DNA of 64,000 nucleotides from Aurantiacibacter atlanticus (GTDB lineage: Bacteria; Pseudomonadota; Alphaproteobacteria; Sphingomonadales; Sphingomonadaceae), in the NCBI RefSeq assembly GCF_001077815.2, contig NZ_CP011310.1, positions 992,001 through 1,056,000 on the forward strand, written 5' to 3'. Positions 45,890-53,658 of this stretch are shown here, piece after piece. The notes beneath the pieces are model-generated. The model was not told where the DNA came from, did no database searches, and saw nothing but the letters and a program-made list of their open reading frames with translations. A program made the position numbers and the translations under genes. Every line of letters begins with the position of its first letter. The stretch's first letter is position 1.

Positions 45890-46267
45890 ATGGCAACACA
45901 GCCGCTTGAACTCGAACCCGATGACGGCAAGCTGCTCACCTCTGCGATTGCGCGTATTGGGGAGTTCTGGGGGCTGACCAATGCCAAGCTCGGTAGTGTT
46001 CTCGGCCTCTCGGCCGCGACGGTTTCGCGCCTGCGCGCCGGCAAGGCCGAACTCGATCCGGCGAGCAAGTCATTTGAGGCAGCACAATATTTGTTGCGCC
46101 TGTTTCGCTCGCTCGATGCCCTGCTCGGCAGCGATGACATGGCGGCACGCTCCTGGCTGGCGACGCGCAATGTCGACCTGGACGCGCGTCCAATCGATCT
46201 GGTCGACAGCTTCAAGGGTTTGATGACTGTCTGCGATTATGTCGACGCCTACCGCGCTCGCGTCTGA
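45890..46267 (+). CDS. Xre/MbcA/ParS-type antitoxin
   Basis: A 125-residue antitoxin of an Xre-RES module. A helix-turn-helix (LTNAKLGSVLGLSAATVSRLRAGKAEL) is followed by the DUF2384-like C-terminus (ALLGSDDMAARSWLATRNVDLDARPIDLVDSFKGLMTVCDYVDAYR) that masks the toxin active site in this family. ATG 45890 is chosen, with AAAGGAAG upstream; a GTG at 45869 is possible. The stop overlaps the toxin start by 29 bases. It probably represses its own promoter, as family members do. Confidence 0.85.
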   Translation: MATQPLELEPDDGKLLTSAIARIGEFWGLTNAKLGSVLGLSAATVSRLRAGKAELDPASKSFEAAQYLLRLFRSLDALLGSDDMAARSWLATRNVDLDARPIDLVDSFKGLMTVCDYVDAYRARV

Positions 46268-46967
46268 GTTTCGCTGCTATCGCCGGGCTGTGTGGCGCGT
46301 GGTGGAGGCCCAGCACCGGATTTCCACCAATAGGCTGACGGGTGACCTTGCCGAGCAACATCGGCTCGAGGAACTGGCAGATAGCGCCAAGCCCGATCTG
46401 CCGAAGGCAGCACAGGGGCTCCACTATCTGCTCGCTTCTCCTTTTCGCTATGGTCACACAGTGGCCAGCCGTTTTCGCCGGCCGATCGAGCGGCCCGGTA
46501 TCTTCTACGCCAGTGAAGCCGAGCGCACGGCTATTGCCGAGACCGCGTACTGGCGTCTTCGTTTCTTCAGCCGCTCACCGGGCTTTGTGCACGGCAACCG
46601 CACCAGCGAGTACCTGAGCTTTTCTGTGCCTCTAGCCATCACCCGTTTGCTAGACCTCACAAAGTCTCCCTTCGATGCGCAGCGAGAGCGATGGACCGAG
46701 CCGGTCGACTACTCCGCCTGCCAGGACATCGCAGCAAAAGTACGCGAGGCGGAAGGGCAGGCCATTCGCGCGCAATCGGTGCGAGAGCCAAATGGCTTCA
46801 ATGTCGCGCTCTTTGATCCTGCTTGCTTTGGCCAGTCTGCACCCGATCACGGACGGGGCTGGCACCTTCGTCTTGAGGGCAAGCGCCTGACCGCGATAGC
46901 CGCCTTTCCGCATGGCGATGTTCTGGCGTACACGCCTGAACAGTTCGGACTGCCATCGCTCGGCTGA
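46239..46967 (+). CDS. RES-domain toxin (NAD+-targeting)
   Basis: A 242-residue RES family protein, partner of the upstream Xre antitoxin. It has YRRAVWRVVEAQHRISTNRLT, GLHYLLASPFRYG, GIFYASEAERTAIAETAYWRLRFF, and a late RGWHLRLEGKRLTAIAAFPHGDVLAY. RES toxins deplete NAD+ by phosphorolysis or hydrolysis. The overlap with the antitoxin frame indicates coupled translation. A role in element maintenance or phage defence is inferred. Confidence 0.83.
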   Translation: MSTPTALASEFRCYRRAVWRVVEAQHRISTNRLTGDLAEQHRLEELADSAKPDLPKAAQGLHYLLASPFRYGHTVASRFRRPIERPGIFYASEAERTAIAETAYWRLRFFSRSPGFVHGNRTSEYLSFSVPLAITRLLDLTKSPFDAQRERWTEPVDYSACQDIAAKVREAEGQAIRAQSVREPNGFNVALFDPACFGQSAPDHGRGWHLRLEGKRLTAIAAFPHGDVLAYTPEQFGLPSLG

Positions 46968-47239
46968 GCATTGGCGGCAACCTCCTGAGCGCGCCTGCAC
47001 CTGCCAAGCTCCTGCCAGCCTGTTCGCTGAACCCTCGCCCCTGGACCGGCCAGGTTCCGCCGCAACCCGCGCAAGGCTACGGCCCGTGTGGCCCGCGCCA
47101 GCCTTGCCTTGCGCAGGTTCCCCGCTGACGCGGTGCGGCGATCCCTTTCTCCCGGTCCTTTTTGGGGCACGGCGAACAGGCATTCTCGCGGGAGACTTCT
47201 TCCTCGGTGCCCTCGCCATTACTCAGAAGGAATTGCACC

Positions 47240-48178
47240 ATGTATAACAGCTTTACATCCCAGCTTGCCGGCCTTGACCTGTCCGGCTTTACCATTGCAC
47301 CTGCGCCTTTCAACGCAACCGACTTTCCCTGCGAAGACGCCATCGACCAGACGCTGGCCGCAGTCTGGTCCGACCTCTTTGCGATGTTCTCCGACACTGC
47401 GTTGGAGGCCGATGCCGAGGATATTGCCTGGGGCGTGGTCAATCTCTTCCACCGCGCAGCCAGCCGCAAGTCGACCCAGCTGGACCGAGCCAGCGACGAG
47501 TTACGGGTCCTGCTCGCATCCGCCGATGGTTCCGAAGTGCATTCGAGCAATCTGGAAGAGCAGGTCGAGCGCGCGCAGGCTGCCGAAGCCAGCATGCTGG
47601 CCTTCGAGCAGATGCGCGAGGCTGCGGCAGCACTCTATCGCGACGAGACCGGGTCTTCATGGAAGCCCGTTTCCGGCTCGCGCACGAGCCATTCGCGCCA
47701 CCTTACCTCAGCGGTGATCGATGCGCGCGATTTCCTTCGCGCACGCGCGGAAAATCGTCGTCATGCCCTGATCCCGGAAGGCACTCCCGTCGTCTTTGCC
47801 GGTGGTCGTCAGAGCTTCGAGAACGCCGAGGATGCGCGTGCCTATGCCGACAATATCTGGGCGACGCTGGACAAGGTTCGCGATGTGGTTCCCGATCTCT
47901 TCCTGGTCCATGGCGGCGACGGCAAGGGTGCCGATCGCCTGGCAGCGAGTTGGGCCGAACGCCGCGAGGTTCAGCAACTGACCTATTCGCTCGATCGTCG
48001 TCTCGGTGCCCGCGCCGGGTTCAAGCGCAACGAGCAGATGCTCTCGCTAAATCCACGTTATGTCGTCGCCTTTCCGGGCAATGGCGTATCCGAACGGCTT
48101 GTGATTGATGCCAAGGCTCGCCGGATCACCGTGGTCGATCGCCGCGGTCCGCTGGGAACATCCCCACGGGGCGGCTAA
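47240..48178 (+). CDS. DUF2493 (SLOG-fold) protein
   Basis: A 312-residue protein. The N-terminal ~150 residues are helical (EDAIDQTLAAVWSDLFAMF, EEQVERAQAAEASMLAFEQMREAAAALY). The C-terminal part is a DUF2493/YspA-type SLOG domain (PVVFAGGRQSFENAEDARAY, LFLVHGGDGKGADRLAASWAERREV, FKRNEQMLSLNPRYVVAFPGNGVSE), a predicted nucleotide-binding Rossmann-like fold. It is common on alphaproteobacterial plasmids; function unknown. ATG 47240 follows GAAGGAA. Confidence 0.78.
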   Translation: MYNSFTSQLAGLDLSGFTIAPAPFNATDFPCEDAIDQTLAAVWSDLFAMFSDTALEADAEDIAWGVVNLFHRAASRKSTQLDRASDELRVLLASADGSEVHSSNLEEQVERAQAAEASMLAFEQMREAAAALYRDETGSSWKPVSGSRTSHSRHLTSAVIDARDFLRARAENRRHALIPEGTPVVFAGGRQSFENAEDARAYADNIWATLDKVRDVVPDLFLVHGGDGKGADRLAASWAERREVQQLTYSLDRRLGARAGFKRNEQMLSLNPRYVVAFPGNGVSERLVIDAKARRITVVDRRGPLGTSPRGG

Positions 48179-48236
48179 CGCCGCTTCCCGGCCAGCCGCT
48201 TACTTGCCGCGATTGACGTTGTCGCTCTTGGACGGA

Positions 48237-48410
48237 TCAGGATTGTCGCGGGCATTCCTTGTCGTTGATCTTCACGACATGAGCGCCGGGGTGCTCGCCG
48301 CGCTTGATTTCTGCCACGATATTCCGGCGCGGCACATTCTTGCGTGATCCGACATCATAGTGCTCGTTCCGGCCGCCCGGGCCACCGTTCTGTCCTTTAA
48401 TTTTCGTCAT
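48237..48410 (-). CDS. small basic protein, 57 residues (DUF3892-like)
   Basis: Reads MTKIKGQNGGPGGRNEHYDV... VPRRNIVAEIKRGEHPGAHVVKINDKECPRQS on the minus strand. The VAEIKRGEHPGAHVVKI segment has an alternating pattern expected of short beta strands and resembles DUF3892 proteins. The start ATG at 48410 has GGAAG upstream. It is convergent with the DUF2493 gene. The family link is tentative. Confidence 0.5.
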   Translation of the reverse strand: MTKIKGQNGGPGGRNEHYDVGSRKNVPRRNIVAEIKRGEHPGAHVVKINDKECPRQS

Positions 48411-48551
48411 CCCGAACTTCCTTCACCAGCCCACCCTTTGGGGTGTGATGGGGCTCGTTGGACAAGGATCAATTCCCTGAACTGCCGAAGGGATCGGGCG
48501 TTGCTTCGCAAACACATGTGCATTTGCCAATCGCCGTCCTATCTTGTGCGA

Positions 48552-48821
48552 ATGCAACTTGACGATCTGCTACAGCGCTACTTTGCCACCACCGACCTCT
48601 CCAAGGTTGCTCCCGACACCTTTGAAGCCGGCATCGAGCACTGCCGGGTCGATCTTGGCCTTGAGGAGGACCGGGGCAAGCGCTTTGCACTGTGGTCGTT
48701 CCTGCACATGTTCGGGTCTGCCCCCGATCTCGATGTGGCGTTCGAAAGCGAGGAAGACCGGGAAGCAGCCCGCAACTTCATGGATCTGCTGGCAGCATCG
48801 GAGGGCGATGGGGTAAGCTGA
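48552..48821 (+). CDS. hypothetical acidic helical protein, 89 residues
   Basis: An 89-residue acidic protein (MQLDDLLQRYFATTDLSKV, EAGIEHCRVDLGLEEDRGKRFALWSFLHMFG, EDREAARNFMDLLAA). No family is recognised. The last 34 codons recur as a truncated copy at 61711-61815. Its 3' part marks the left edge of the duplicated ssb cassette. ATG 48552 is picked from the composition change, since upstream codons look non-coding. Confidence 0.6.
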   Translation: MQLDDLLQRYFATTDLSKVAPDTFEAGIEHCRVDLGLEEDRGKRFALWSFLHMFGSAPDLDVAFESEEDREAARNFMDLLAASEGDGVS

Positions 48822-49101
48822 TGGCAGCAGGGTCACGTGAGCCTTCAAACCGCACCCGATACCCATCCGGCTTTCTTCGCGAACAGTCCTGAACCAGGTC
48901 AGCCGAGGACAGCAACCCGTTCCTTTCCGGCCGTGTTGGCTCGCCCCTTTTCGCGATTGCAGACGCAAAACCGGTTCCCACTTTTGCTGCAATCGCTTGG
49001 GCGCGCCTGCCCGCACCACCCGTCATGAACAGGTTCCCCTTCGGCCCTTCAGGCCTGCGGTGCAGTCCTCCCATGCCCTGCTTCTTCTGGATGTTCGCAA
49101 G

Positions 49102-49118
49102 CCGGAGATGGTCTCCGG
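49102..49118 (+). promoter_or_regulatory. conserved hairpin in the ssb leader, copy A
   Basis: CCGGAGA-TGG-TCTCCGG, a perfect 7-bp stem 26 bases before the ssb start. It is conserved exactly at 62041-62057 in copy B. Confidence 0.5.
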
Positions 49119-49143
49119 TTTGAGGAACTGAAGGACTACCATC

Positions 49144-49554
49144 ATGACCAATATCGCAATCCTCACCGGCCGCATCGCCCGCGATCCTGACACCCGCGAG
49201 ACCAAGGGTGGCACCAATGTCACCGGGATCACCGTCGTCACCGATCGCCCTGCACGCGACAAGGATGGCAAGACCTACAAGGACGAGAACGGCTACACCG
49301 CCAAGGAAAGCGAGTTCCACCGGGTGACCTGCTTCAACGGCCTCGCCAAGACCGTCGGCCAGTACTGCTCCAAAGGCCAGCTGGTAAGTGTCCAGGGCCG
49401 CATCCACTACACCCAGTGGGAGGACAAGGACGGGGTCACGCGCTACGGCACCGAGATCCTCGCCGACAAGGTCGACTTCCTCTCCCGCGGCAACGGCCAA
49501 GGGGACGGAGCTGGCGACGATAACGACAACACCGACGCTCCCGAGATCGACTGA
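49144..49554 (+). CDS. ssb: single-stranded DNA-binding protein, copy A
   Basis: A 136-residue SSB with an OB fold: TNIAILTGRIARDPDTRETKGGTNVTGITVVTDRP, then SEFHRVTCFNGLAKTVGQYCSKGQLVSVQGRIHYTQWEDKDGVTRYGTEILADKVDFL. The acidic tail (DGAGDDNDNTDAPEID) does not end in the usual DDDIPF interaction tip, so partner recruitment may differ. It is typical of plasmid/ICE SSBs that protect transferred single strands. A near-identical copy lies at 62084-62482. GAAGGA precedes the ATG. Confidence 0.92.
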   Translation: MTNIAILTGRIARDPDTRETKGGTNVTGITVVTDRPARDKDGKTYKDENGYTAKESEFHRVTCFNGLAKTVGQYCSKGQLVSVQGRIHYTQWEDKDGVTRYGTEILADKVDFLSRGNGQGDGAGDDNDNTDAPEID

Positions 49555-49580
49555 CTTCCAACATCATCGATCCCCATCAG

Positions 49581-49620
49581 AGGGGCGCTGTCCAGACCGG
49601 ACAGCGCCCCTCTTCCTTTT
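49581..49620 (+). terminator. Rho-independent terminator after ssb copy A
   Basis: AGGGGCGCTGTCC (49581-49593) pairs perfectly with GGACAGCGCCCCT (49599-49611) over a 5-base loop, followed by CTTCCTTTT. It abuts the convergent minus-strand gene. Confidence 0.9.
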
Positions 49621-49887
49621 CTAACCGGCCGATGTCTGGGGCTCGCGAGCGGGAGCAGGACGCGCTGCTTCCAGCCGCCGCAGGCCTTCTTCCTCGCCCA
49701 GCTTGCCGAGCAGTTCGCCGGCCTTCCTGATGCCCTTCTTCGAGAAGGTCTCGATACCGGTGCCCAGAAACATCTGGCCCAGCTCAATGGCAGCCTTCTC
49801 TTCGAGGTCACGCTGGCGCTGGTCGAGCGCTTCCCGGTCGGCTTCAAGTTTCTTCAATGCGGCAATCGCGCTTCGTTGCGACGGCAT
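49621..49887 (-). CDS. DUF6437-like coiled-coil protein, 88 residues
   Basis: An 88-residue protein: a charged coiled-coil (IAALKKLEADREALDQRQRDLEEKAAIELGQMFL) followed by GIETFSKKGIRKAGELLGKLGEEEGLRRLEA. The pattern resembles DUF6437 proteins found with conjugal-transfer genes in Alphaproteobacteria (for example beside traD). ATG 49887 has AAGGAC upstream. It is absent from the second ssb cassette. Confidence 0.6.
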   Translation of the reverse strand: MPSQRSAIAALKKLEADREALDQRQRDLEEKAAIELGQMFLGTGIETFSKKGIRKAGELLGKLGEEEGLRRLEAARPAPAREPQTSAG

Positions 49888-49999
49888 ATGGGGGTCCTTT
49901 CCAAAATCCCCTTGTGGCGGCAGCCCGCACGCATCCTGCCCCGGATACAGGCATGTAGGAAAATGGAATCTGACCTCGCGCCTAGAGGAAAGGTGAGAG

Positions 50000-50163
50000 G
50001 GTCCTGGCTCACGGAATTCCCATGCTGACGGGGCTGCAACCACCGCGTCAAGGACGGCGGGGCCCCACGATTTTGCCTCCCCTTCGCTTGCGCTGCGGTC
50101 CGACAAAACCGTTACCCCCACCGCCGCTGGCGCGGTCGCCCATGCGGGCGATCCTGTGACCCG
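50000..50163 (+). other. conserved non-coding element, copy A
   Basis: A roughly 160-base non-coding stretch before the 73-residue gene, matched by 62571-62730. It has conserved blocks GCGTCAAGGACGGC and TTTTGCCTCCCCTTCGCT, an ATTTTG...CAAAA pair, and a TCGCCC-loop-GGGCGA hairpin whose four-base loop differs between copies while the stem is kept. Confidence 0.6.
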
Positions 50164-50186
50164 GCGGCCGCATCCCCGTCCGCCAA

Positions 50187-50220
50187 CCTCCTGTCGGCTT
50201 CCCGACAAAATCAGGAGGAT
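50187..50220 (+). promoter_or_regulatory. Shine-Dalgarno-sequestering hairpin, copy A
   Basis: CCTCCTG (50187-50193) pairs with CAGGAGG (50212-50218), the Shine-Dalgarno site of the 73-residue gene. The inner stem TCGG/CCGA surrounds a CTTC loop. Copy B keeps the outer stem but has a different inner stem (CCG/CGG). Confidence 0.65.
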
Positions 50221-50223
50221 ATC

Positions 50224-50445
50224 ATGGCTACACTTGCAACGGTTCAGACCAATTCGAACAGCTACTTCGAGGCACTCGCAACGGCCGAACGGCGGGCATT
50301 GCACAGCTTCTTCGACCAGCACGTTATCGAGGACGACGATCTGGGTTACTTCGCACTCGACGAGGGCGACTACAACGCCCTGCCGGCACACTTGGCACAC
50401 CGGGTAGTGCACACGGTCCACGGGGGCCTGCTCGACGAATATTGA
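50224..50445 (+). CDS. conserved small protein, 73 residues, copy A
   Basis: A 73-residue protein of unknown function (SYFEALATAERRALHSFFDQHVIEDDDLGYFALDEGDYNALPAHLAHRVVHTVHG). It is closely related to the product at 62791-63012. The conserved block AERRALHSFFDQH...LGYFALDEGDYNALP suggests a compact helical domain. It is preceded by a hairpin that pairs the AGGAGG Shine-Dalgarno site and followed by a strong terminator, so it is its own transcription unit. Confidence 0.8.
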   Translation: MATLATVQTNSNSYFEALATAERRALHSFFDQHVIEDDDLGYFALDEGDYNALPAHLAHRVVHTVHGGLLDEY

Positions 50446-50456
50446 AGCGCCGAAGA

Positions 50457-50489
50457 GGGCGGGGCCGGAAACGGTTCCCGCCCTTTTTT
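50457..50489 (+). terminator. Rho-independent terminator after the 73-residue gene, copy A
   Basis: GGGCGGGGCCG pairs with CGGTTCCCGCCC around a GAAA loop, with a small bulge, followed by six T. Confidence 0.88.
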
Positions 50490-50899
50490 CATGCTCGCCA
50501 GGGTAGATGGCTGGGCGCCAAACAGTGCGGGCTGTGGACGCGCTCTGTCCCGCGCAGCTAATGCTGCGCTCCTAAGGGCGCGACCTGATTTGCTCCTGGG
50601 CCCCGCACGCACTTGCGCACCGGAACCGGGTCGGACCAGCGCGCGCGGCAGACCGACATGCCCCGGTCCTGCCGCTCCACACGTGGTCCTTGGCCGGTCC
50701 CTCTCGCGCAGGTGCGATCTCTTGTTAGGGAAGGCGTTAGGGCACTTCCGCTTGCTGACATTGACCAATGCCAAAGGGTTGCTCACGCTCCCTTGGTAAA
50801 GGACAGCAATGACCCTCGGAGCAGAACGGCAAGGATCACTGGTCACAACCTGTGCAATTGGGGACGAGATGCACACCGGACGCAGCCTAAGCTGCATGA
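50490..50899. other. 410 bases without a supported gene
   Basis: GC-rich spacer between the ssb cassette and the tandem integrase pair. Possible open frames here have no Shine-Dalgarno site and no recognisable product. It may hold the promoter and recombination sites for the integrases; none is identified with confidence. Confidence 0.5.
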
Positions 50900-52144
50900 A
50901 TGAAAGAAAATCGCCATAAAACAAGAGGTTCAGTTTCGGCAACACGTGAGCGATCGCATGGTTGGCAAGGCTCAGCCATAGCCCCTCGAAGGCCATCCCT
51001 CAGGCTGAAACTGACTGGTCATATCGCTCGTCGCAAGTCGCTTCCGATCGGTATTACGTGGGACACGGAACTTCCCGGCTTCGGACTTCGTAAAAGGAAG
51101 TCGGGTCATCTTACATGGATAGTCAAGCACAGCCCGCGAGGTGTGCAGCGCATGGTGACGCTTGGTTGCGCGGGCATGGCGGCAGGTGCGCTGAGCGCGC
51201 CCGCCGCGCGCGCTGCCGCGCGCAGTTTGCTCATCAAGGCTACGCTTGCCGACCTTCCCACCGCGCCCGCGAAGAGGCGAGTGCCACTGTTCGCTGATTA
51301 TGTCGAAGAGTTCTGGCAGGATTATTCGCCGCATTGGAAGCCAGCGACGCAGAGATCGTCGCGTTCGCGCATCGATCAGTTGCTCGTCCCTAGGTTCGGT
51401 GAGCTGCCTGTCGACATGATTGAACGCGGAGATATCAACCGCTGGCGAGATAGCATGGCGGAGCGGGGAGGGACCTTCAATCGCGCCATCCCCATTATGT
51501 CGGTGATGATGCAGTATGCCGAGAAGCTGGGTTACCGGGCTAAGAACACCAACCCGTGTCGCGGTGTCTCGCGTTTCAAGCGCGACCTTCCCGAGCGCTA
51601 CCTTTCCGCCGACGAATATCGCAAGCTGGGGCGCGTTCTGGCCGAACACGACGGCGGCAATCCGTTCGTTGTTCCGGCGCTGCTCATGCTTGTATACACT
51701 GGCGCTCGGGTCTCCGAAATCGCAACCTTGCGCTGGCGGTATGTCCAGCCTCCACGGCTGCAATTGCCAGACAGCAAGACTGGCCCGAAGACGATCTATC
51801 TTAATCCGCAAGCCATCGCAGTGCTTGATGGACTGGAACGTCGTGCCGATGGGCTGCTGGTCTTTCCTGCCATGCGTCGCGAGGCTCCGATCAATCTCGG
51901 TCAGTACTGGGATCGCATCAGGCGCAAGGCTGCGCTGCCCGACGTGCGGCTTCACGATCTGCGCCACAGCTTTGCCTCGGTTGCCATCGCTCAACACATT
52001 CCACTGGCGACAATCGGCAAGCTCCTTGGCCACGCTCTTCCGGAAACGACTGCACGATATGCGCACTTGGCCGATGAAGTGATTGCGGAAAGCGCCGATC
52101 GCATCTGCTCCAATCTCGCCGGTGCCATGGGGATGGCTGCATGA
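50900..52144 (+). CDS. tyrosine-family integrase, first of a tandem pair
   Basis: A 414-residue integrase. An N-terminal arm-binding domain of the DUF4102-like type (LPGFGLRKRKSGHLTWIVKHSPRG) leads to the core-binding domain (about 125-225). The catalytic domain has Arg in LVYTGARVSEIATLRW, HxxR in LHDLRHSFASVAIA, then LLGHALPETTARYAHLADE with the Tyr. The stop overlaps the next integrase start by 4 bases (ATGA). It is probably a module that brought in the cargo to its right. Confidence 0.88.
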   Translation: MKENRHKTRGSVSATRERSHGWQGSAIAPRRPSLRLKLTGHIARRKSLPIGITWDTELPGFGLRKRKSGHLTWIVKHSPRGVQRMVTLGCAGMAAGALSAPAARAAARSLLIKATLADLPTAPAKRRVPLFADYVEEFWQDYSPHWKPATQRSSRSRIDQLLVPRFGELPVDMIERGDINRWRDSMAERGGTFNRAIPIMSVMMQYAEKLGYRAKNTNPCRGVSRFKRDLPERYLSADEYRKLGRVLAEHDGGNPFVVPALLMLVYTGARVSEIATLRWRYVQPPRLQLPDSKTGPKTIYLNPQAIAVLDGLERRADGLLVFPAMRREAPINLGQYWDRIRRKAALPDVRLHDLRHSFASVAIAQHIPLATIGKLLGHALPETTARYAHLADEVIAESADRICSNLAGAMGMAA

Positions 52145-53304
52145 CCCAGTACTACCTCAAGCAGATCATTGCAGAGGAACTGGCCCGAGTCATACCGGGC
52201 GAGGCTGGCAAGCGCCGCTCGAGATTCGACTATGTGCTTCCCGGCTTTGGTGAGCGGATTCATCCATCGGGCCGTAAGAGCTACGTCCTGCAGCGCACGA
52301 TGGGCGGCAAGCAGCGACTGATCACCATTGGCGACGCCGCCATCCTGACAGAGCGAATTGCCAAGGATGTCGCCCGGCGCCTTATCCTGCGCATCGAGCT
52401 TGGCGAGAACCCTGCCGACAAGAAGCAGCGCGCGCGCAAGACGCCGACCTATCCTGCATTTCTGCAATCATACTGGGAGGTCGCGGCGCCGACTTGGAAA
52501 CCGTCAACGCGCGAAATCCAGAACATTTACCGGCGAACCCACTTGGAGCATGCTTTTCCGGGCAAGTTCATCGACGAGATAAGCCATGCTGATGCTGTGC
52601 GCTGGCATGCAGAGCTGACGCGCTCGGCGGGACCAGGAGCGGCCAACCGCGCCATGGAAATTCTCAAAGCCATGTTCGGCAAGGCCGAGGCTTGGGGATA
52701 CCTGGCTGAGCATTCAAATCCGTTTCGCGGTGTGAAGCGCAACAGGGGACGCAAGATCGAGCGCTTTTTGAGTCACGACGAGATGGCCCGGCTTGGTCGC
52801 GCGTTGGCGGACAATCGTGCTGAAAACTCCGTCGAGGTCGCGGTGATCTCGCTTCTCGCGCTCACCGGTTGTCGGCGAGGCGAAATCCTGAATCTCACCT
52901 GGGGAGAGGTGCAGGGGCGAAAGCTGAAACTTAATGACTCAAAGACCGGCCCGCGCATTGTCTGGCTTGGTCGGGAGGCGAGGGCGGTGCTTGATCGATT
53001 TCCGCGCGGAGAAAAGGACCAGCGCGTTTTCACATTCGACGTTCTGCCAAGATCGGCTTTGGATTGGTTTTGGCGGAGATTGCGGACCGAAGCGGGCCTA
53101 GAGGATGTCAGGTTGCATGACCTGAGGCATAACTACGCCAGCCTGGCGGCGCGTTCTTCCGAAACGCTGCCCATGATCGGCAATCTCTTGGGGCACCGGC
53201 ACGTCACTACTACTGCTCGTTACGCTCACTTGGACGACGGCGTTTTACTCGAGGTTGCAGCTTTGATCGGCGAGAGCATTTCGCTTCACCTGCCAAGTAG
53301 CTGA
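52141..53304 (+). CDS. tyrosine-family integrase, second of a tandem pair
   Basis: A 387-residue integrase with its own arm-binding region (DYVLPGFGERIHPSGRKSYVLQ) and core domain. The catalytic residues are Arg in LLALTGCRRGEILNLTW, HxxR in LHDLRHNYASLAAR, and Tyr in GHRHVTTTARYAHLDDG. It is related to its upstream partner but clearly diverged. The overlapping arrangement resembles two-integrase modules described in other mobile elements. Confidence 0.88.
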   Translation: MTQYYLKQIIAEELARVIPGEAGKRRSRFDYVLPGFGERIHPSGRKSYVLQRTMGGKQRLITIGDAAILTERIAKDVARRLILRIELGENPADKKQRARKTPTYPAFLQSYWEVAAPTWKPSTREIQNIYRRTHLEHAFPGKFIDEISHADAVRWHAELTRSAGPGAANRAMEILKAMFGKAEAWGYLAEHSNPFRGVKRNRGRKIERFLSHDEMARLGRALADNRAENSVEVAVISLLALTGCRRGEILNLTWGEVQGRKLKLNDSKTGPRIVWLGREARAVLDRFPRGEKDQRVFTFDVLPRSALDWFWRRLRTEAGLEDVRLHDLRHNYASLAARSSETLPMIGNLLGHRHVTTTARYAHLDDGVLLEVAALIGESISLHLPSS

Positions 53305-53658
53305 CAAGACAAGTTGGACCGTCCTGAAGGACAGATTCGGCTAGTTCTTCCTCGATCGCGCCATCGGGTCCTAGGGCTGCTAGGCGCCCTCGTTTCGTTC
53401 ATTCCAGTTGCCACAGCGGGGTTCCAAAAGCTGTTGTTCCTCGCTTTCGAGTCCGAGAGTTGCAGACGCTATGCATTCGGAGGTAGCACTCCACGGGGAT
53501 CCGACACGCTTTTAGCGGTATGCTCGCCTGAGCGCAGAGGAGACAGAGTTGCCTCTGGCTAAGCTGTGCTGCCCTTCCGATCCTTCTGAATCACGTCGGG
53601 TTTGCCAGTGGCCATTTGGTTTGATTTATACCGCCATGCCCCGGCAAAGGATGGAGAG
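53305..53658. other. 354 bases without a supported gene
   Basis: Spacer between the integrase pair and the PD-(D/E)XK-type gene. An 82-codon open frame exists here (53314-53562) but looks non-coding. The downstream gene's promoter must lie here or further upstream; none is assigned. Confidence 0.5.

Larger units (their letters stand above)
48720..50489. repeat. ssb cassette, copy A of a diverged duplication
   Basis: From the 3' end of the 89-residue gene through ssb, an intergenic element, the 73-residue gene and its terminator. It matches 61711-63056 at high but not perfect identity. Copy A additionally carries a minus-strand DUF6437-like gene between ssb and the intergenic element. Confidence 0.85.

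Noticed and set aside
49048..49133. Long-range CCTTCAG/CTGAAGG pairing over the ssb Shine-Dalgarno site
   Set aside because: Possible in copy A but disrupted in copy B (CCTTACAG), so not supported as a conserved structure.
49888..50421. N-terminal extension of the DUF6437-like frame
   Set aside because: The upstream codons run antisense through the conserved non-coding element and the 73-residue gene; the coiled-coil protein starts at ATG 49887 with its own Shine-Dalgarno site.
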